A stretch of DNA of 64,000 bases from Cordilura impudica (Eukaryota > Arthropoda > Insecta > Diptera > Scathophagidae), in assembly GCA_963682025.1 (NCBI GenBank), contig OY821517.1, forward strand, positions 54,272,716 through 54,336,715, read 5' to 3'. Below, one piece after another: positions 1 through 11,142 of this stretch. Made by a program: the position numbers and the translations under genes. Each line of letters starts with the position of its first letter. Position 1 is the first letter of the stretch. A model generated the notes under the pieces. The model was not told where the DNA came from and made no database searches. It worked only from the letters and a program-made list of their open reading frames with translations.

Positions 1-300
1 TCTAAAAAAGTACTCATTTTTTTAATAAGCACACTTTTCTTAAATAAGTTTATTTTTTTAAGAGTACCCTTTTTTAAAAATACTCTTTTTTTAAAGCACC
101 CTTTTTTTAAAAAGTACCCTCTTTTAAAAAGTACATTTTTTAAAGTACCCATTTTTAAAAAAGTAACCTTTTTTATATAAGTACCCTTTTTTTAAAGTGC
201 CCTTTTTAAAAGTACCCCATTATATAAGAGTACCCTTTTTCAAAATGTACCCTATTTTTAAATGGTACCCTATTGTAAAAAAAGTACCCTTTGTATACCC
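1..300. repeat. AT-rich minisatellite, 16-18 bp unit
   Basis: The window opens with a degenerate head-to-tail repeat whose unit is a run of T, a run of A and then GTACCC, for example AAAAAGTACCCTTTTTT. About 16-18 imperfect units run from the left edge to about position 300, where a family D repeat begins. The open frame that crosses it (197-418) is a by-product of the repeat, not a gene. Confidence 0.8.
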
Positions 301-1010
301 TATACCAATATGTGGTCAGGTCAGGGTGTGGACCCATCTTTTATTATACCAATCAACTCAGATTCAGTTTCTGACCCGATTTAGCGATGTCCGTCCGTCC
401 GTCTGTGTGTCCATGTAAACGTTTTAATAAAACTACAGGTCGCAAATATGAATATATTTTGATGAAATTTAGTACACAAGATTCCATCGTCCATAGGATG
501 AACGCTATAAAAATTGGTGAAAATCGGTTCAGGTCCAGACCTAGTCCCCGTACAAATTACCCCTAAGAGATCGTTTTACATTGCCATAATATCCAAATTA
601 TCATAAAGATCTCGATCAAGTTGGGTTTGTGTATGTTTATTACATCCATTTATCAGTGTTTTGGACCACCTAAACCCTATAGGACAATTCTTAGTCATAG
701 CCCCCATATGAAGCTGATTCACGATCTTCACTTAAATCTATCAAAAAACAAAAATATTACACAGAATTTTCTCAAATTTGGTTTGTATATTTTTTTTGAA
801 TATAAAAGTGACCTTACCAAATATGGTTAGGATTGGTCCATTTTTCGACCGAGTCCCCATATAAATATAGAATCTTATATGAACTTTCTCATATCCAACG
901 GCAACAAAATTTATATCAATGCCACTCAAATTTGGTTTATGCTTAGTTTCTTTATCTTATTAGTTAGACCTAAGAGACAGGGTCTCTAAACGCATGTTAT
1001 GGAGGCCAGG
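285..1010 (+). repeat. Dispersed repeat, family D, + copy
   Basis: This is a nearly full copy of a repeat of about 700 bp that recurs in both orientations through the window. Landmarks in order are TATACC near the start, a GTGGTCAGGGT segment, the core GTCCGTCCGTC then TGTGTGTCCATGTAAAC, a stretch on the pattern 'ACTACAGGTCGCAAATATG', several 'AGTCCCCATATAAAT'-like segments, and an end containing 'GGGTCTCTAAACGCATG'. No coding capacity is visible, so it is probably non-autonomous. Its class is not resolved. Confidence 0.8.
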
Positions 1011-1300
1011 GCGTCAGTACACATGAACCTGGTACGTAAACTAAAGGTTGCAATTATACAAATGTATATTTATGTCAAAGTTGGTATATAAGCTTTTATC
1101 GGGAATATTTTTAAGTCTGACTTTAATTTATTTCCTCTCTTTTTTTATTAATTAACTAACTAATTAACTGCTAATTCAGATAAAAATGTTCTAAAATTTT
1201 CTTTATTTAATATTAATATCTGGACATTTTTAGCGAAGAATATACGTTAAATAATGAATTTCATTGGTAAAAAATCCATCTGACTTCCTTTTTTCCAGAG

Positions 1301-1357
1301 GTTAAGGCGAAGGTTTGGTCATGCAATCTGGAACCGCAGAAGCTTGAAAAAGCACAA
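1301..1357 (+). CDS. Candidate internal exon of a host gene (+ strand)
   Basis: A 57-nt open segment sits between a pyrimidine-rich acceptor ending TTTTTTCCAGAG and a donor CAA|GTAAGA. A nearby alternative acceptor would start it at 1299. Read in the frame that ends in phase 0 it encodes 19 residues beginning VKAKVWSCN and ending KLEKAQ. It is richer in G and C than the AT-rich surroundings and belongs to no repeat seen elsewhere in the window. It joins in frame with the open exon at 2710-2829 across an intron of about 1.35 kb that holds an H1 element. I do not recognise the protein. Upstream exons would lie left of the window. Confidence 0.5.
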
Positions 1358-1741
1358 GTAAGAAAAAACACCAGGTTTATATATTTTGCAATTTTCGGTG
1401 GTTAAATATGAATTCTTTTCTTTTATTACAAAAAACGGTGTTGTTCAAAACAAAAACTAAAAATTTTAAATACAGTTCAAAGTTCGATTTTTAATCGCGA
1501 GCAAACAAAATTACCTTCTTGCAAGAAAATATACAACGATAAGACAAAAATGTAATTAATAATGACATTAGCGCCACCTAGGTGTAACAAATCCAAACCA
1601 ATTATGGAATTACTGTGACCAAAGATCCAAAGTTTTAAGGTGACAATCCGACCATAATTCAGCCCTGGCCAATTGGTGTTCTATGAAGTGAACTTGTAGG
1701 TTTTCTACTCTACTAAAAGAACGATAATGTAATTTTTTAAA

Positions 1742-2122
1742 TCTATAATATTAAGAGGCTAGGCGATTTCTTGTGACCGATGTTTTGTTCTACCGTTTTA
1801 TCCCGATTTTGACCAAACGTATATTATTTGAAAGGTATTTCTTTTTAGCCGATGTTCAGATTTACAGATTTTAAAATTATTTTCTTTATTTTGAGTAAAT
1901 TGCATTTAAAATAGTACTAAAACATAAATAAAATTATACAATGCTATGTGTGTGTTTATTAAATTTGTTAATGTGCTTGTACTAAAAATGAGTTTGTTTT
2001 TTTGTGCTGATTTGTGAATTGTCTATAATTGATTAATTAGCATACCTTTAGGGTCTTTATTTAATGAAAAAATAAAATTTTCTAGAATATGCACTCAGAT
2101 TTTGAGGGCTGGAATCTGCTAG
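1742..2122 (+). mobile_element. Helitron-like non-autonomous element, family H1
   Basis: The 381-bp copy begins TCTATAATATTAAGAGGC and ends in CTAG followed by T. Just inside the 3' end most copies carry a short palindrome, CTCGAATTTCGAG, followed by GGGCTGGAATCTGCTAG. In this copy the palindrome is slightly degenerate. A 5' TC, a 3' hairpin before CTRR, insertion between A and T and no target duplication are the established signature of Helitrons. No Rep/helicase gene is present. The copy lies in the intron of the candidate + strand host gene. Confidence 0.75.
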
Positions 2123-2709
2123 TAGTAATAAATTCTTTCTATAGAAAGCACCTATAAATAAAACACTTTCATTTATTTGAATAAATGGTTTTATTTATTA
2201 ACTTTGCTGAGCTGAACAATTTAGCTCTTAGAATGGTCAAAGCAAAAGTGTGTCGATTGAACAAAATCGAACACTATTTATACTTAAAATAAACTTACAA
2301 AGTTGCTTAAATTAACGTGAAGAAATGTAGCATTGGACAGAACATCTTTGGTCAATTTTATATGTATATCTCAACAATCGTTGTACAACACCAAAAGGGT
2401 TGACTGTTACAGTAGGTACCGTAGCAGCTTAATTGCACACAGCACTACTTGAGTACTCTAAATCTAGAGCACTTGAATTATTGTATAAGCAGTGCTGATC
2501 GTGTTGGTAGCTTTAATTATTTTGTGTGTAACATGATCACTCTTTATATTTTATTACCCAAAAATGTTCTTGTTGGTAATGATGACTTATAGTTTATGCT
2601 ACACACCATCATTGGTTTTTTATAACAAGAAATTATAATAGAAACTGGCCAAACAGAAAATCAATTAATCAACTTGAAATTTAATTGATATTTGAATTTT
2701 AAATTTCAG

Positions 2710-2829
2710 TATCGACAAACCAGATTTAAAGTGGTGGCCGTACCCAACATTTATTGTAATATTGATTTTGTGGAGGTGGAGGTTATCAAAGATTCGCCAC
2801 AACCGAATTTACCACTCTTACCTGTTTAA
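2710..2829 (+). CDS. Candidate terminal exon of the + strand host gene
   Basis: Following an acceptor ending AAATTTCAG, 39 sense codons and a TAA stop run without interruption. The peptide begins YRQTRFKVVAVPN and ends NLPLLPV. The exon starts in phase 0, matching the phase-0 end of the exon at 1301-1357, and AATAAA lies about 60 bp beyond the stop. Codon composition is clearly richer than the flanking AT sequence, and no second copy occurs in the window. The protein family is not recognised. The acceptor, phase match, stop and poly(A) signal together are the evidence; transcript data would be decisive. Confidence 0.5.
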   Translation, partial: YRQTRFKVVAVPNIYCNIDFVEVEVIKDSPQPNLPLLPV

Positions 2830-2888
2830 CTTTGTTTTCAAATTTAAAATTTTTAATTAATTATAATAACAAAAAAATGATTAGTTAA

Positions 2889-2894
2889 AATAAA
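2889..2894 (+). other. Polyadenylation signal AATAAA
   Basis: AATAAA lies 60 bp after the TAA of the candidate terminal exon, a normal place for an insect cleavage signal. AT-rich DNA yields AATAAA often by chance, so it supports the exon only through its position. Confidence 0.4.
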
Positions 2895-2899
2895 TATTG

Positions 2900-4200
2900 G
2901 CCATTTCTAAATTCGAAAAAAATATAGAAAAACTTCCATTAACAACTCGAGTGTCATTGCAGTGTTGCTTGGTACGCTTAGAATGAAACACACAAAAAAG
3001 AATAAAAAACAAAAAAGAATAAATAAAAGAATAATTGAATAGTGCAACTTGTTTCATATGACTTCCGCAGGATTATAACTTGAATTTCACTTGTGCTATA
3101 GTTTTCTTTTCACGGTTTCTTAACACATAAAAAAGTTTTACGTGTTTTCGTTGTATTGTTGTGTTGTATTTCGTTATTCTTGCTAAATTTTCACAGAACA
3201 TAATTCTAACTACACGTTGTAATACCATTTCTAGGTTATTATTAACATGCAAATGCAGGTAAAACTGAACACCCAACCAACCAATCAGAGCTCTGAGCGA
3301 ATTTCTTCTGAAATTGCGAAATAGCTTATAGTCACTGTCAAAATATGTCATGACAACTGCCATATAAATATAATGTCATCTATGTAGAGTCCAAAAAAGG
3401 GAATATTTTAAATCCATACAAACAACTGGGAAATAAACAGCACAGGTTAGGGCAAAAAAAGGTCGGCGGGATTTGCAGTGTAATAATAAAAATTTATTTT
3501 TGAAATTATTAAAAAATTTAAAATATTTACCTATTTGTGAATAGAACTAAGCTAACAGAACTCTGTTAGTAACTTAACATTTTTAATATGACAATTACTT
3601 TTCAGGAGTAATTTGCCCTCCCAATTTGAATTTTCAATTCTAATATTACTATTTTGGTGATCAGAGTTGGGCATACAAGGTAACGGAACTGATCGTCTTT
3701 AACTTGGTAAAGTCTAGAACCAAACCTTGTCCATGTAATCAAGTAAGAAGACTTACGACCTCCGAACCCTCGGGGCAGGTGGACACCGGGCAATGATATT
3801 ATAAAACCAGTTATGATATTATCTGGTATGAGCAACGTTACATTTGTTTGAGCCAATCTGACTTACTGCGCTATTAGGGCAGGATAGTGCAAAAGGGATG
3901 GTAGCGGATGAACCTATAAAGATCAACGTCAGTGCTTAGGCAAATAAGGAGTGTCACTAAGCTCTTCTTTGTCCTTACAAGCATTGAAGGAATCCTGACA
4001 AATCAGTCAAACAGTTAACATGAATAGAACGCCACCACAGAAGACAAATCGCCCAGTCCGCAAGCTCTGCGGCAAGCTACATGTGTCTGGGAGGAAGCAA
4101 TTCATATTTAGACAATATTTTAAAAACTTCTTCTTTTTGAGGCCCTATGCTTAGGAGGGAGGTAAGCGGATGGAGGAAGAAGAAGAATACTACTATTATT
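2900..4200. other. No confident gene; possible LINE 3' remnant at 3600-4200
   Basis: From 2900 to 3590 I see AT-rich sequence with one 96-codon open frame on the - strand (3363-3073) that I could not match to any family. From about 3660 to 4190 the composition changes to higher GC and the segment ends in a GAAGAAGAAGAA run, like the 3' tail of some LINEs. No reverse transcriptase motif is visible, so the assignment is weak. Confidence 0.25.
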
Positions 4201-4573
4201 TATAGCTAAATAACACTAGTAACAAATTGAACAATTCTTCTGATGGTGCTTTTTCGACATTTTCCAATGTGATGCTTTTGTTAATTTGTCTAATAGATTT
4301 GGATTTCTTAAAATTTTCCAAAAAATATTTACAACCGTACAACCGTTCTGAAGCCCAACTTTATGATCTTTTCTATTATTTGCCTTATCTTAATATTTGT
4401 TGGCTTAGTTTTCTCAAGAATCATTGAAGATTTGTCATCGCATACTTCGGCAAACTGCTTCAGCAAATCAAGCTGGACTAATTTTATCGAATGATATTGA
4501 AAAAAAAATTTAATTTTTCCCCCTTTTTTTGTAAATTTTTTGAATAACATAACATATTCAGGGTGCATGGTTA

Positions 4574-4735
4574 TCTATAATATTAATAGGCAAGGCGATT
4601 TCTTGTAACCGATGTAAGTTTCACAGTTTTACCCCGATTTTGACAAAAAATTTATAATTTGATAGGTATTTCTTTTTAATTGTTACCCAATTTCCTAGAA
4701 TTTGCACTCGAATTTCGAGTGCTGGAATCTGCTAG
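4574..4735 (+). mobile_element. H1 Helitron-like element, internally deleted
   Basis: This copy has the full H1 5' start (TCTATAATATTAATAGGC) and 3' end (palindrome CTCGAATTTCGAG, then CTAG and T) but is only 162 bp. The middle 200 bp or so is missing. Intact termini with an internal deletion are consistent with mobilisation of a short derivative, or with a deletion after insertion. Confidence 0.7.
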
Positions 4736-4769
4736 TTATATATTAATAGAGTAGAAGGGATGTATACTA

Positions 4770-7103
4770 TAGTGACCCTTAAAAATGAAAATATCGGGTT
4801 CCAGTTTGTTTCCTTTCTATATAAAACTAATAAACGTAAAGTTTGGGGACAATCGGATAAAGAAAAGTCGCGACGGGAATCGGTTGTAAATTTCAAGTGT
4901 GTTTATATGAGGAAATTATGACTTTTTTTTCAGATTTTACGAAAAATCGTTCTATAGTTTACTTTTTTCGACAAGTTGTTAAATAACTCGATTTCATTAT
5001 TAAATAATCTTTTCAAAATGCTATATATCTTCAAAATCGAATAAAAATTCGACACAAAATAGCAAATGCCCCAGACCACTATTGTGAAAAAAAAAACCTA
5101 GGTCATGAAATTTGATGGCACTTTTTACAACTTTAATTGATTGATTCAAGCCATCATTTCTTTTTTTTTTGGGGGGGGGTCTCTATAAATACTCAAATAT
5201 GAAGTATTGTTTTATAACCACGTTGTTAACCTATTGCGCCATGTGACCGAAAATAGGTAATTTTCTTGATAAAATTTTGAAAACTCCTTTTTCAAGTTTT
5301 AAAAAATTTTCTTAAACAAGATTTTAAAAATGGAGATTGTGTGAATTTTTAGCTAAATCCCTCAACTAGAATTTTTTTTACAAAGATATTTTTCGGATTT
5401 CGAGAATTTTTAAATACTTTGTATCAAAAATTATCAGTTTTTTACTTTTAGATGTTATATTTTAACCCCATTAACTCTTTTGGACTTGGGGTTACATATG
5501 TCCCCAAGCTAATAAAAGACAATTTATTCAAAAACTTCAAATATTTTGTAAGTGCTACTTTACAATAACCAAATGTGCAAGTATTTCATGCTAAAAATGT
5601 GGAATAAATCAAGGAACGTTAAGCCATTTTTTGATGAGGCCAAACTTTACACACTTAAAAAAAAAAGTAATTACCTAAAAATAATGTTAAATTCATTAAA
5701 GATTTTTATAAAGTGTTAACAAATAATGATGAAGAGGAAAGCAGATTTTACTCCAGATAGTAGAATCATACAAAAAACAAAATCCTTCAAGCACAAAATC
5801 AAGTTTAATTTAACAATGTTAAGTTATAGCTCAACAATGTTCTTATTTTATTTGGAAACAAGATAGATATTAAAAATAATAAATTTATAATACGATAAAA
5901 TTGGTTAAAAGTTGTTTAAATTTATATTCACGAGCAATAAGCACATAATTGCACCAACGATATATCACAATGGATTATTTTGATCACAAGAGCACTGAAG
6001 GGTTAAATAAAAAAAATAACCGGATTATATTTCCTAATTTCGAAATAGTGGTTTTATCGAGTTTAGAAAAACATCGTTTCGGTAATTTAATTTAATTTTT
6101 CTTCAAAAATATCTCAAAATCCAAAGCAGGCCTTGAAAAATAATGGGTTAACGTCCTCAGATTTATCCCAATTTTTGGGCACTGCATATCTACACATTTG
6201 GTTATAATATTTTATTTGTACTTTTTAAAATTCAACAGTATTTACAAAATATTTTGATTTTTTTTACTTAATCTTAATAAACAGCTTGGTGTCATTTGTG
6301 GTGCCAAGTCCAAATGGATTCATGATGTTAAATTATTTTTTTCCCTAACACATAGTTATAACGATGAAATAAAACATTTTAAACTAGAAAACTGATCAAT
6401 TTTTGATATACAGTATTTAAAAGGTGTACATTTACTGAATATGTCACAAAAATCTAATTTTTCTCAAAATCCTCAAAAAATTCTATCAAAGGGATTTACC
6501 TCAAAATTCACACAGTTAATCTCTCACATGTACTTAGCAGAACCTTAAAGTGTCAGATCCATTTTTTGAATTTTGTTTAAGAAAATTTTTTAAAACTTGA
6601 AAAAGAAGTTTTCAAAATTTTATAAAAAAATTTCCCATTTTCGGTCTCAATGCGCAATTGGTTAACAACGTGGTAATAACACAATACTTCATATCTGAGT
6701 ACTTATAAGTATAGACACCAAAACCCGATGATGACTTTAATCAATATCTTAAAGTTTAAAAAAAATGCCATCAAATTTCATGACTTAGTATTTTTTGGTA
6801 CAAAAGTGGTCTTGGGCATTTCCTATTTCTCGGCGAGCTTTTATTCGATTTTGAAGTTGTATAGTTTTTTTGGAAAGATAATTTAATACTGAAATCGATT
6901 CATATGACAACTTGTTTAAAAAATTAAACTGCAGAAAACATTTTTAGTAAAATCATATAAACACACTTGAAATTTTCAATCGCTTTCCAGCGCGACTTTT
7001 CTTTATCCGATTGTCCCCAAACTTCCCATGTATTAGTTTTATATAGAAATGAAACAAACTGGACTCCCTAAAATCGCATTTTAATTTTTAAGGACCACTC
7101 TAA
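4770..7103. mobile_element. 2.3-kb element with about 800-bp inverted arms
   Basis: The left arm (about 4770-5575) and right arm (about 6175-7103) are imperfect reverse complements. Shared landmarks, reading inward, are a CCTTAAAAAT-type tip, a 'TTTCTATATAAAACTAAT' segment, 'GGGGACAATCGGATAAAG' and, near the centre, a TTTGGACTTGG segment followed by a palindrome-like GGGG...CCCC motif. No transposase frame is visible in arms or centre, so it is a non-autonomous long-inverted-repeat element or a large fold-back. Relatives occur as a single arm at 61380-62160 and a short tip at about 44818-44960. Confidence 0.7.
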
Positions 7104-7224
7104 TATTTATAAATAATGAAAATTTTTGGTACCTACACTCCAAATCAACTCTAGATCGCAAAATTTTCAAATTAAAAAAACATTTGTAGATTAGCAGAAA
7201 GGAGTTTATATACCACACAAAGTG

Positions 7225-7445
7225 ACGCCCCGGTAGGTGAGTAGGTAGCGTGTCCGCCTATCATGCGGGGGTCGTGGGTTCGATTCCCACCAGAGGCTTT
7301 GGTTGGTCGCTGCAAAAAAAAAATGAACTACTCCCTCTTTCCTCCTTAACCTATTTTCCTGAGATCAACACAATGCACTGCATCTGTAGGGGGCATCCCC
7401 TGAATGTTGATGAAAAAAAAAAAATAAAATAAAAAATAAAAAAAT
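7225..7445 (+). mobile_element. tRNA-derived SINE
   Basis: The first 75 bp or so resemble a tRNA: an A-box-like TGAGTAGGTAGCG, an anticodon-stem-like CCGC...GCGG with a 7-nt loop, and a B box GGTTCGATTCC. A tRNA-unrelated body of about 90 bp follows, then an A-rich tail. tRNA head, unrelated body and A-rich tail are the SINE layout. The acceptor stem is imperfect, so a working tRNA gene is unlikely. The body is similar to the 3' end of the LINE near 30.4 kb (in reverse). Confidence 0.8.
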
Positions 7446-7540
7446 TAAGTGAACTAAAAAGTCCTAGCAGACGACTGAGTTTAATATCATTATTTTGTCA
7501 AAGTATGTAAAAAATTTTGTTTAACCCTTTCGCTGACAAG

Positions 7541-7801
7541 GACGGCATATGCCGTCAAGCACATGAATTCTAATGTGACACGACGGCATATGCCGTCATT
7601 TATATCGTAGTCTTTCATGATAAGACGGCTATTGTCGTCGCCAGATGCGAATATTTATTGGGGAATGTAATTTTTGTGTCAATATAAAAACCAAGTCTTA
7701 CGTCTCTATGTCCCACACAAGTAAGTTTTTTTTTAATTTTTTTTACGGTTACGTATGAAAAAAAAAATACTTCTTGGAATAACAGGACGGTTAATGCCGT
7801 C
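7541..7801. repeat. Left subterminal palindromes of the piggyBac element
   Basis: Four 16-bp units occur at 7541-7556, 7582-7597, 7624-7639 and 7786-7801. The first two are the perfect palindrome GACGGCATATGCCGTC; the others are variants keeping GACGG at one side and CGTC at the other. Inverted subterminal repeats are common transposase-binding sites, so these are good candidates for that role (inference). Confidence 0.75.
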
Positions 7802-8030
7802 TAGTTATCATGCATATTTTTTTAGTAGCTAATAAAGTGTCGAGTTGTAAGCACAAAAATTTTAAGTGTCAAAAATAAAATAAAATTAAAAATATTATAA
7901 GTAAAAAGTAATATAAAAAAAGAAATATATTAAAGTTTTTGAGAGTTACAGTGTAAATGCGAAGGTAAGATTTCTTAGAGTAATAAGTGCAAAATTATTT
8001 TCTGACTATTATGTATCTATAGCTGTAAAA

Positions 8031-9827
8031 ATGGTGAATCGATTTGAGTCAAATAGAGAAAGAATTTTAAAAATGTTCAATGAGTGCTCCGATGACGAAA
8101 ATGAAATTTTGGAATCTGATGGAGAGAACAATCTATTTAGTGATGATGGGGAATTTGGAAGCGATCCTAACTATGAGCCATCGGATGATGATATCATCTT
8201 GGAAGATGTAACTGATACAGGCGTAGAATATCAAGGAAAGGAAGAAGTTGTTGCAAATTTTGTTAATCGTGACGAAGATTCTAATTAAGAAGAGGAGGAA
8301 GAAGAAAGCGATAGTGAAGTTGACTCCGTTTCCGAATGGGTTAGTAGTACTAAAGAAATTCCAGATTTTAACTTTGATTCGAATAACTGTGGTGTTCAAA
8401 TTGATATTGAGAGAAATGCAACCCCTATGCAAGTTTATGAAAAAATATTTAATTCTGAAATTTTGAAGCATATTGTAAATTCTACAAATATTTATGGTAA
8501 AAATCTTTGCACAACTAACAGGCCAAAAACAAGGTTTTGTCGTAATGCTACGTTTAGACTAACTGATGAAAAGAAAATGATAAAGTTTCTAGGACTCTGC
8601 CTGCTACAGGGACAGATAAAAGTACCATCAATCCAAAAATGTTTTTCTAACAGTATGCTGTATTACAATCCAATATTTGCAGCTACAATATCTGGCCGCC
8701 GCTTTCAGCAATTGCTACGCTGTTTCAGCTGTGCTTCTGAAATTGATGATACTGGTAAACTTAAGAAAATTCGTCCTTTACTGAACCTGTTCCTTTCAAG
8801 TTTTCAAGCTGCGTATATACCAGAAAAAGAACTTTCACTAGATGAATCTCTGCTTCTATATAAAGGTCGTCTTAGTTCTAAGCAATATATCAAAGGCAAA
8901 AAAGCTAAGTTTGGTATAAAACTTTATGAGTTAACATCAAGTGATGGCTACGTTCTGAATGTTGAAATCTACCAGGGAAAATGTGAAACTTCAATATGCT
9001 CCAAACTAGAATCGCTCGTAGTTCGGCTAATGCAGCCATATTTAAACAAAGGCCACCATAACTTTATGGACAATTTTTATAATAGCTTACAACTTTGCAA
9101 CACATTTTTGGCTCACAAAACTCTTTCCACTGGTACGCTTCACTCCAATCGCAAAGGAAACCCAAAGGATATCATAAAGAAAAAATTAGCGAAGGGAGAG
9201 CATACATAGGGGCGACAAGGAAAAGTGTATGTATCTAAATGTAAGGATAAACGTGAAGTAATCTGTATAACAACGGCGTACCATCCAAAAATGATTGATG
9301 TTATAAACAAGTTTGGTAAGCACATAAAGAAACCACAGGAAATTGACAGATATACAAATTATATGAGTGGAATCGATCGATCAGATCAAATGGTATCTTA
9401 CTATTCTTCTCCCAAGAAAACAGTTAGTTGGTACAAAAAACTTATGTTTCATTTTCTTGATATAGCAGTGTGGAACTGTTATTATTTATACAAAAAATAA
9501 CTACATCTAAGCTATCTTTTAATGAGTTTAGAGAAGATCTTATAAAAAAGTATGCTAGATATACCAATAACAATCAAAAGTGGAAAAGATTTCGTATTCA
9601 AAGGCCCTACTTACGGTAGTGTTTCCAATCAAAATTAACAAAATGGTTCAACTTTATATGCAAATCATTACATCGAAAAAATTCCTGTACCTGAAGGAAA
9701 GAAACGAAAGAGTGCTTCTCTAAGATGTAGGCAATGCACTAAAGCTAAAATCCGCAAAGAAACATCGTATAGATGTAAAAGTTGCCCAAATGCACCACCT
9801 CTTTGTGTTGGTGAATGTTTTAGGTAA
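8031..9827 (+). pseudogene. piggyBac transposase, lightly broken
   Basis: The start at 8031 opens an acidic N-terminus rich in D, E and S, as usual in the family. The DDE_Tnp_1_7 core follows with the three expected aspartates: SLDES (D codon 8841), MDNFY (D codon 9068) and SGIDRSDQM (D codon 9375). A cysteine-rich C-terminal finger has CRQC, CKSC and a final CVGEC. Lesions are a TAA at 8286, a TAG at 9207, and a stop and frame change near 9498, with further breaks before the finger. With these the gene is non-functional as read. The length, about 600 codons in total, is normal for piggyBac. It would act in the nucleus on its own 14-bp ends and TTAA sites. Confidence 0.9.
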
Positions 9828-10181
9828 GAACAAGTGAACCAGTAAAGAAGTTAATTTTTTAAAGTCGCGTCATTTATTTAAATAGTACCCTGATGAACAC
9901 CAGAAAGTCTGGCCGAAATATTGGACGACAAAAAAAAAATAATAAAATTAAAAATTAAAAAAACTTTAGTTTTATTTTAATTATATGACCTTAAGCCGAA
10001 TTAAAACAACACTAAGTATGTTTTGAATTATACCATAAAAATTAAATTAAAAATATCTTATTTTTCATGCTAATTTATGTTGACTTTATTTTGTATGTTT
10101 AGTTTTGCTTTTGTTGAATTATGTATATTTAGTATATATTTTTTATGTTTGTTTAAATAAATTTTGTTTAAATAAATAAAT

Positions 10182-10327
10182 TGCGGCAAATGCCGTCATG
10201 GCACTTAAAACGTTTTTTTCTTCTTTCTATTAGACCGTGCCGGCTTTTGCCGTCATGTCGGCTACAGCCGTCATATCAATTTTCAATGTAATATATACTG
10301 CTATGGGACAGGACGGCGAAGACAGTC
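10182..10327. repeat. Right subterminal palindromes of the piggyBac element
   Basis: Four variants of the left-end palindrome occur at 10182-10197, 10238-10253, 10257-10272 and 10312-10327. Examples are GTCGGCTACAGCCGTC and GACGGCGAAGACAGTC. They keep the CGGC...GCCG arms with a variable centre. The left end also has four, so the element has a 4+4 layout. Confidence 0.7.
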
Positions 10328-10483
10328 AAAAAAAAATACTATTATAGTACATGGATGTTACTAAAAACAACTCTAAATTATTTTGGTCTAATTCCCATTA
10401 AATTATCTTTAAAATTGAGCGAGATATGTGTGAGTGTCAATTTGCGAAATATCACTTTCAACTACTGTCAGCGAAAGGGTTAA

Positions 10484-10975
10484 AGATTGAGTTTAAATAA
10501 AGCAAAAACATTGGCACATTTGTTTCAAAAAATTAATCTATATTCTGCATGACACCAGAGTCACCAATCCTCATCAGTAACCAAAAGCAGTACATAGTTT
10601 GGTAAAAAGTTAAATTCATATATATTTTCTAAAAACAACAAACATGTACATATATTGCAGCATGCAATGTGTACTCGTATAAAAATATATTTGTTTCAAA
10701 GTTGTTCTATATTTTAGTTTATTATATTGGAAGAGGCTTAAATACTATAATTTTTGCTTCAATTCCCATTAGGTTGTTTTCAGCAACAGTAGTATAAACC
10801 TGTCATATAGATCAATTTTTTGAAACATATGTACCAATGTTTTTGCTTTATTTAAAGTAAAAGCATTTGATCTCGAGCGTGAATAATTTCAAACTCGATC
10901 ATTAAAATGATAAAGATCGAAAATAAGATTTTTTATTTTTATAACAAATAATAAAATTTTGTTTAAATCGATAAG
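10484..10975. repeat. Rearranged relative of the 487-bp tandem unit
   Basis: The part at about 10496-10625 matches the 487-bp unit at 18.5 kb in the same orientation, while about 10640-10975 matches other parts of it in reverse complement. The result is a broken, partly palindromic copy directly beside the right end of the piggyBac element. No coding sequence is seen. Confidence 0.6.
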
Positions 10976-11142
10976 TATCAGTTCTCGAATTTTAATATCT
11001 AAATCTTGCTTATCTTTTTCATTAACGAAATTAGAAAAAACAAGTAAGAGTGTTAAATTCGACTATGCCGAAACTTTTATATCATCCACCTGGGTTTTAC
11101 GTTTACATTAATATCTGGAGTTATTGCACTATTTATAACAAA

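Larger units (their letters stand above)
7525..10479 (+). mobile_element. piggyBac-family DNA transposon, nearly complete
   Basis: The 2,955-bp element is flanked on both sides by TTAA and has perfect 14-bp terminal inverted repeats CCCTTTCGCTGACA. TTAA target duplication and CCCT-type ends are diagnostic of piggyBac. Inside are one transposase relic (8031-9827) and clusters of 16-bp palindromes near each end. There are few coding lesions and intact termini, so the copy appears relatively young and might still be moved by a transposase supplied in trans (inference). Confidence 0.9.

Noticed and set aside
197..418. 73-codon frame rich in K, P, Y and F
   Set aside because: Translation of the GTACCC minisatellite running into a D repeat.
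3073..3363. 96-codon - strand frame beginning MAVVMTYFD
   Set aside because: No recognised family and a length reachable by chance; kept only as a remark in the unassigned region.
4227..4568. Overlapping frames of 66 and 79 codons on both strands
   Set aside because: Low-complexity residues, opposite frames open alike, no family resemblance.
7225..7300. A tRNA gene with a B box and anticodon-like loop
   Set aside because: The acceptor stem pairs poorly and the segment is fused to a SINE body with an A-rich tail, so it is a SINE head.
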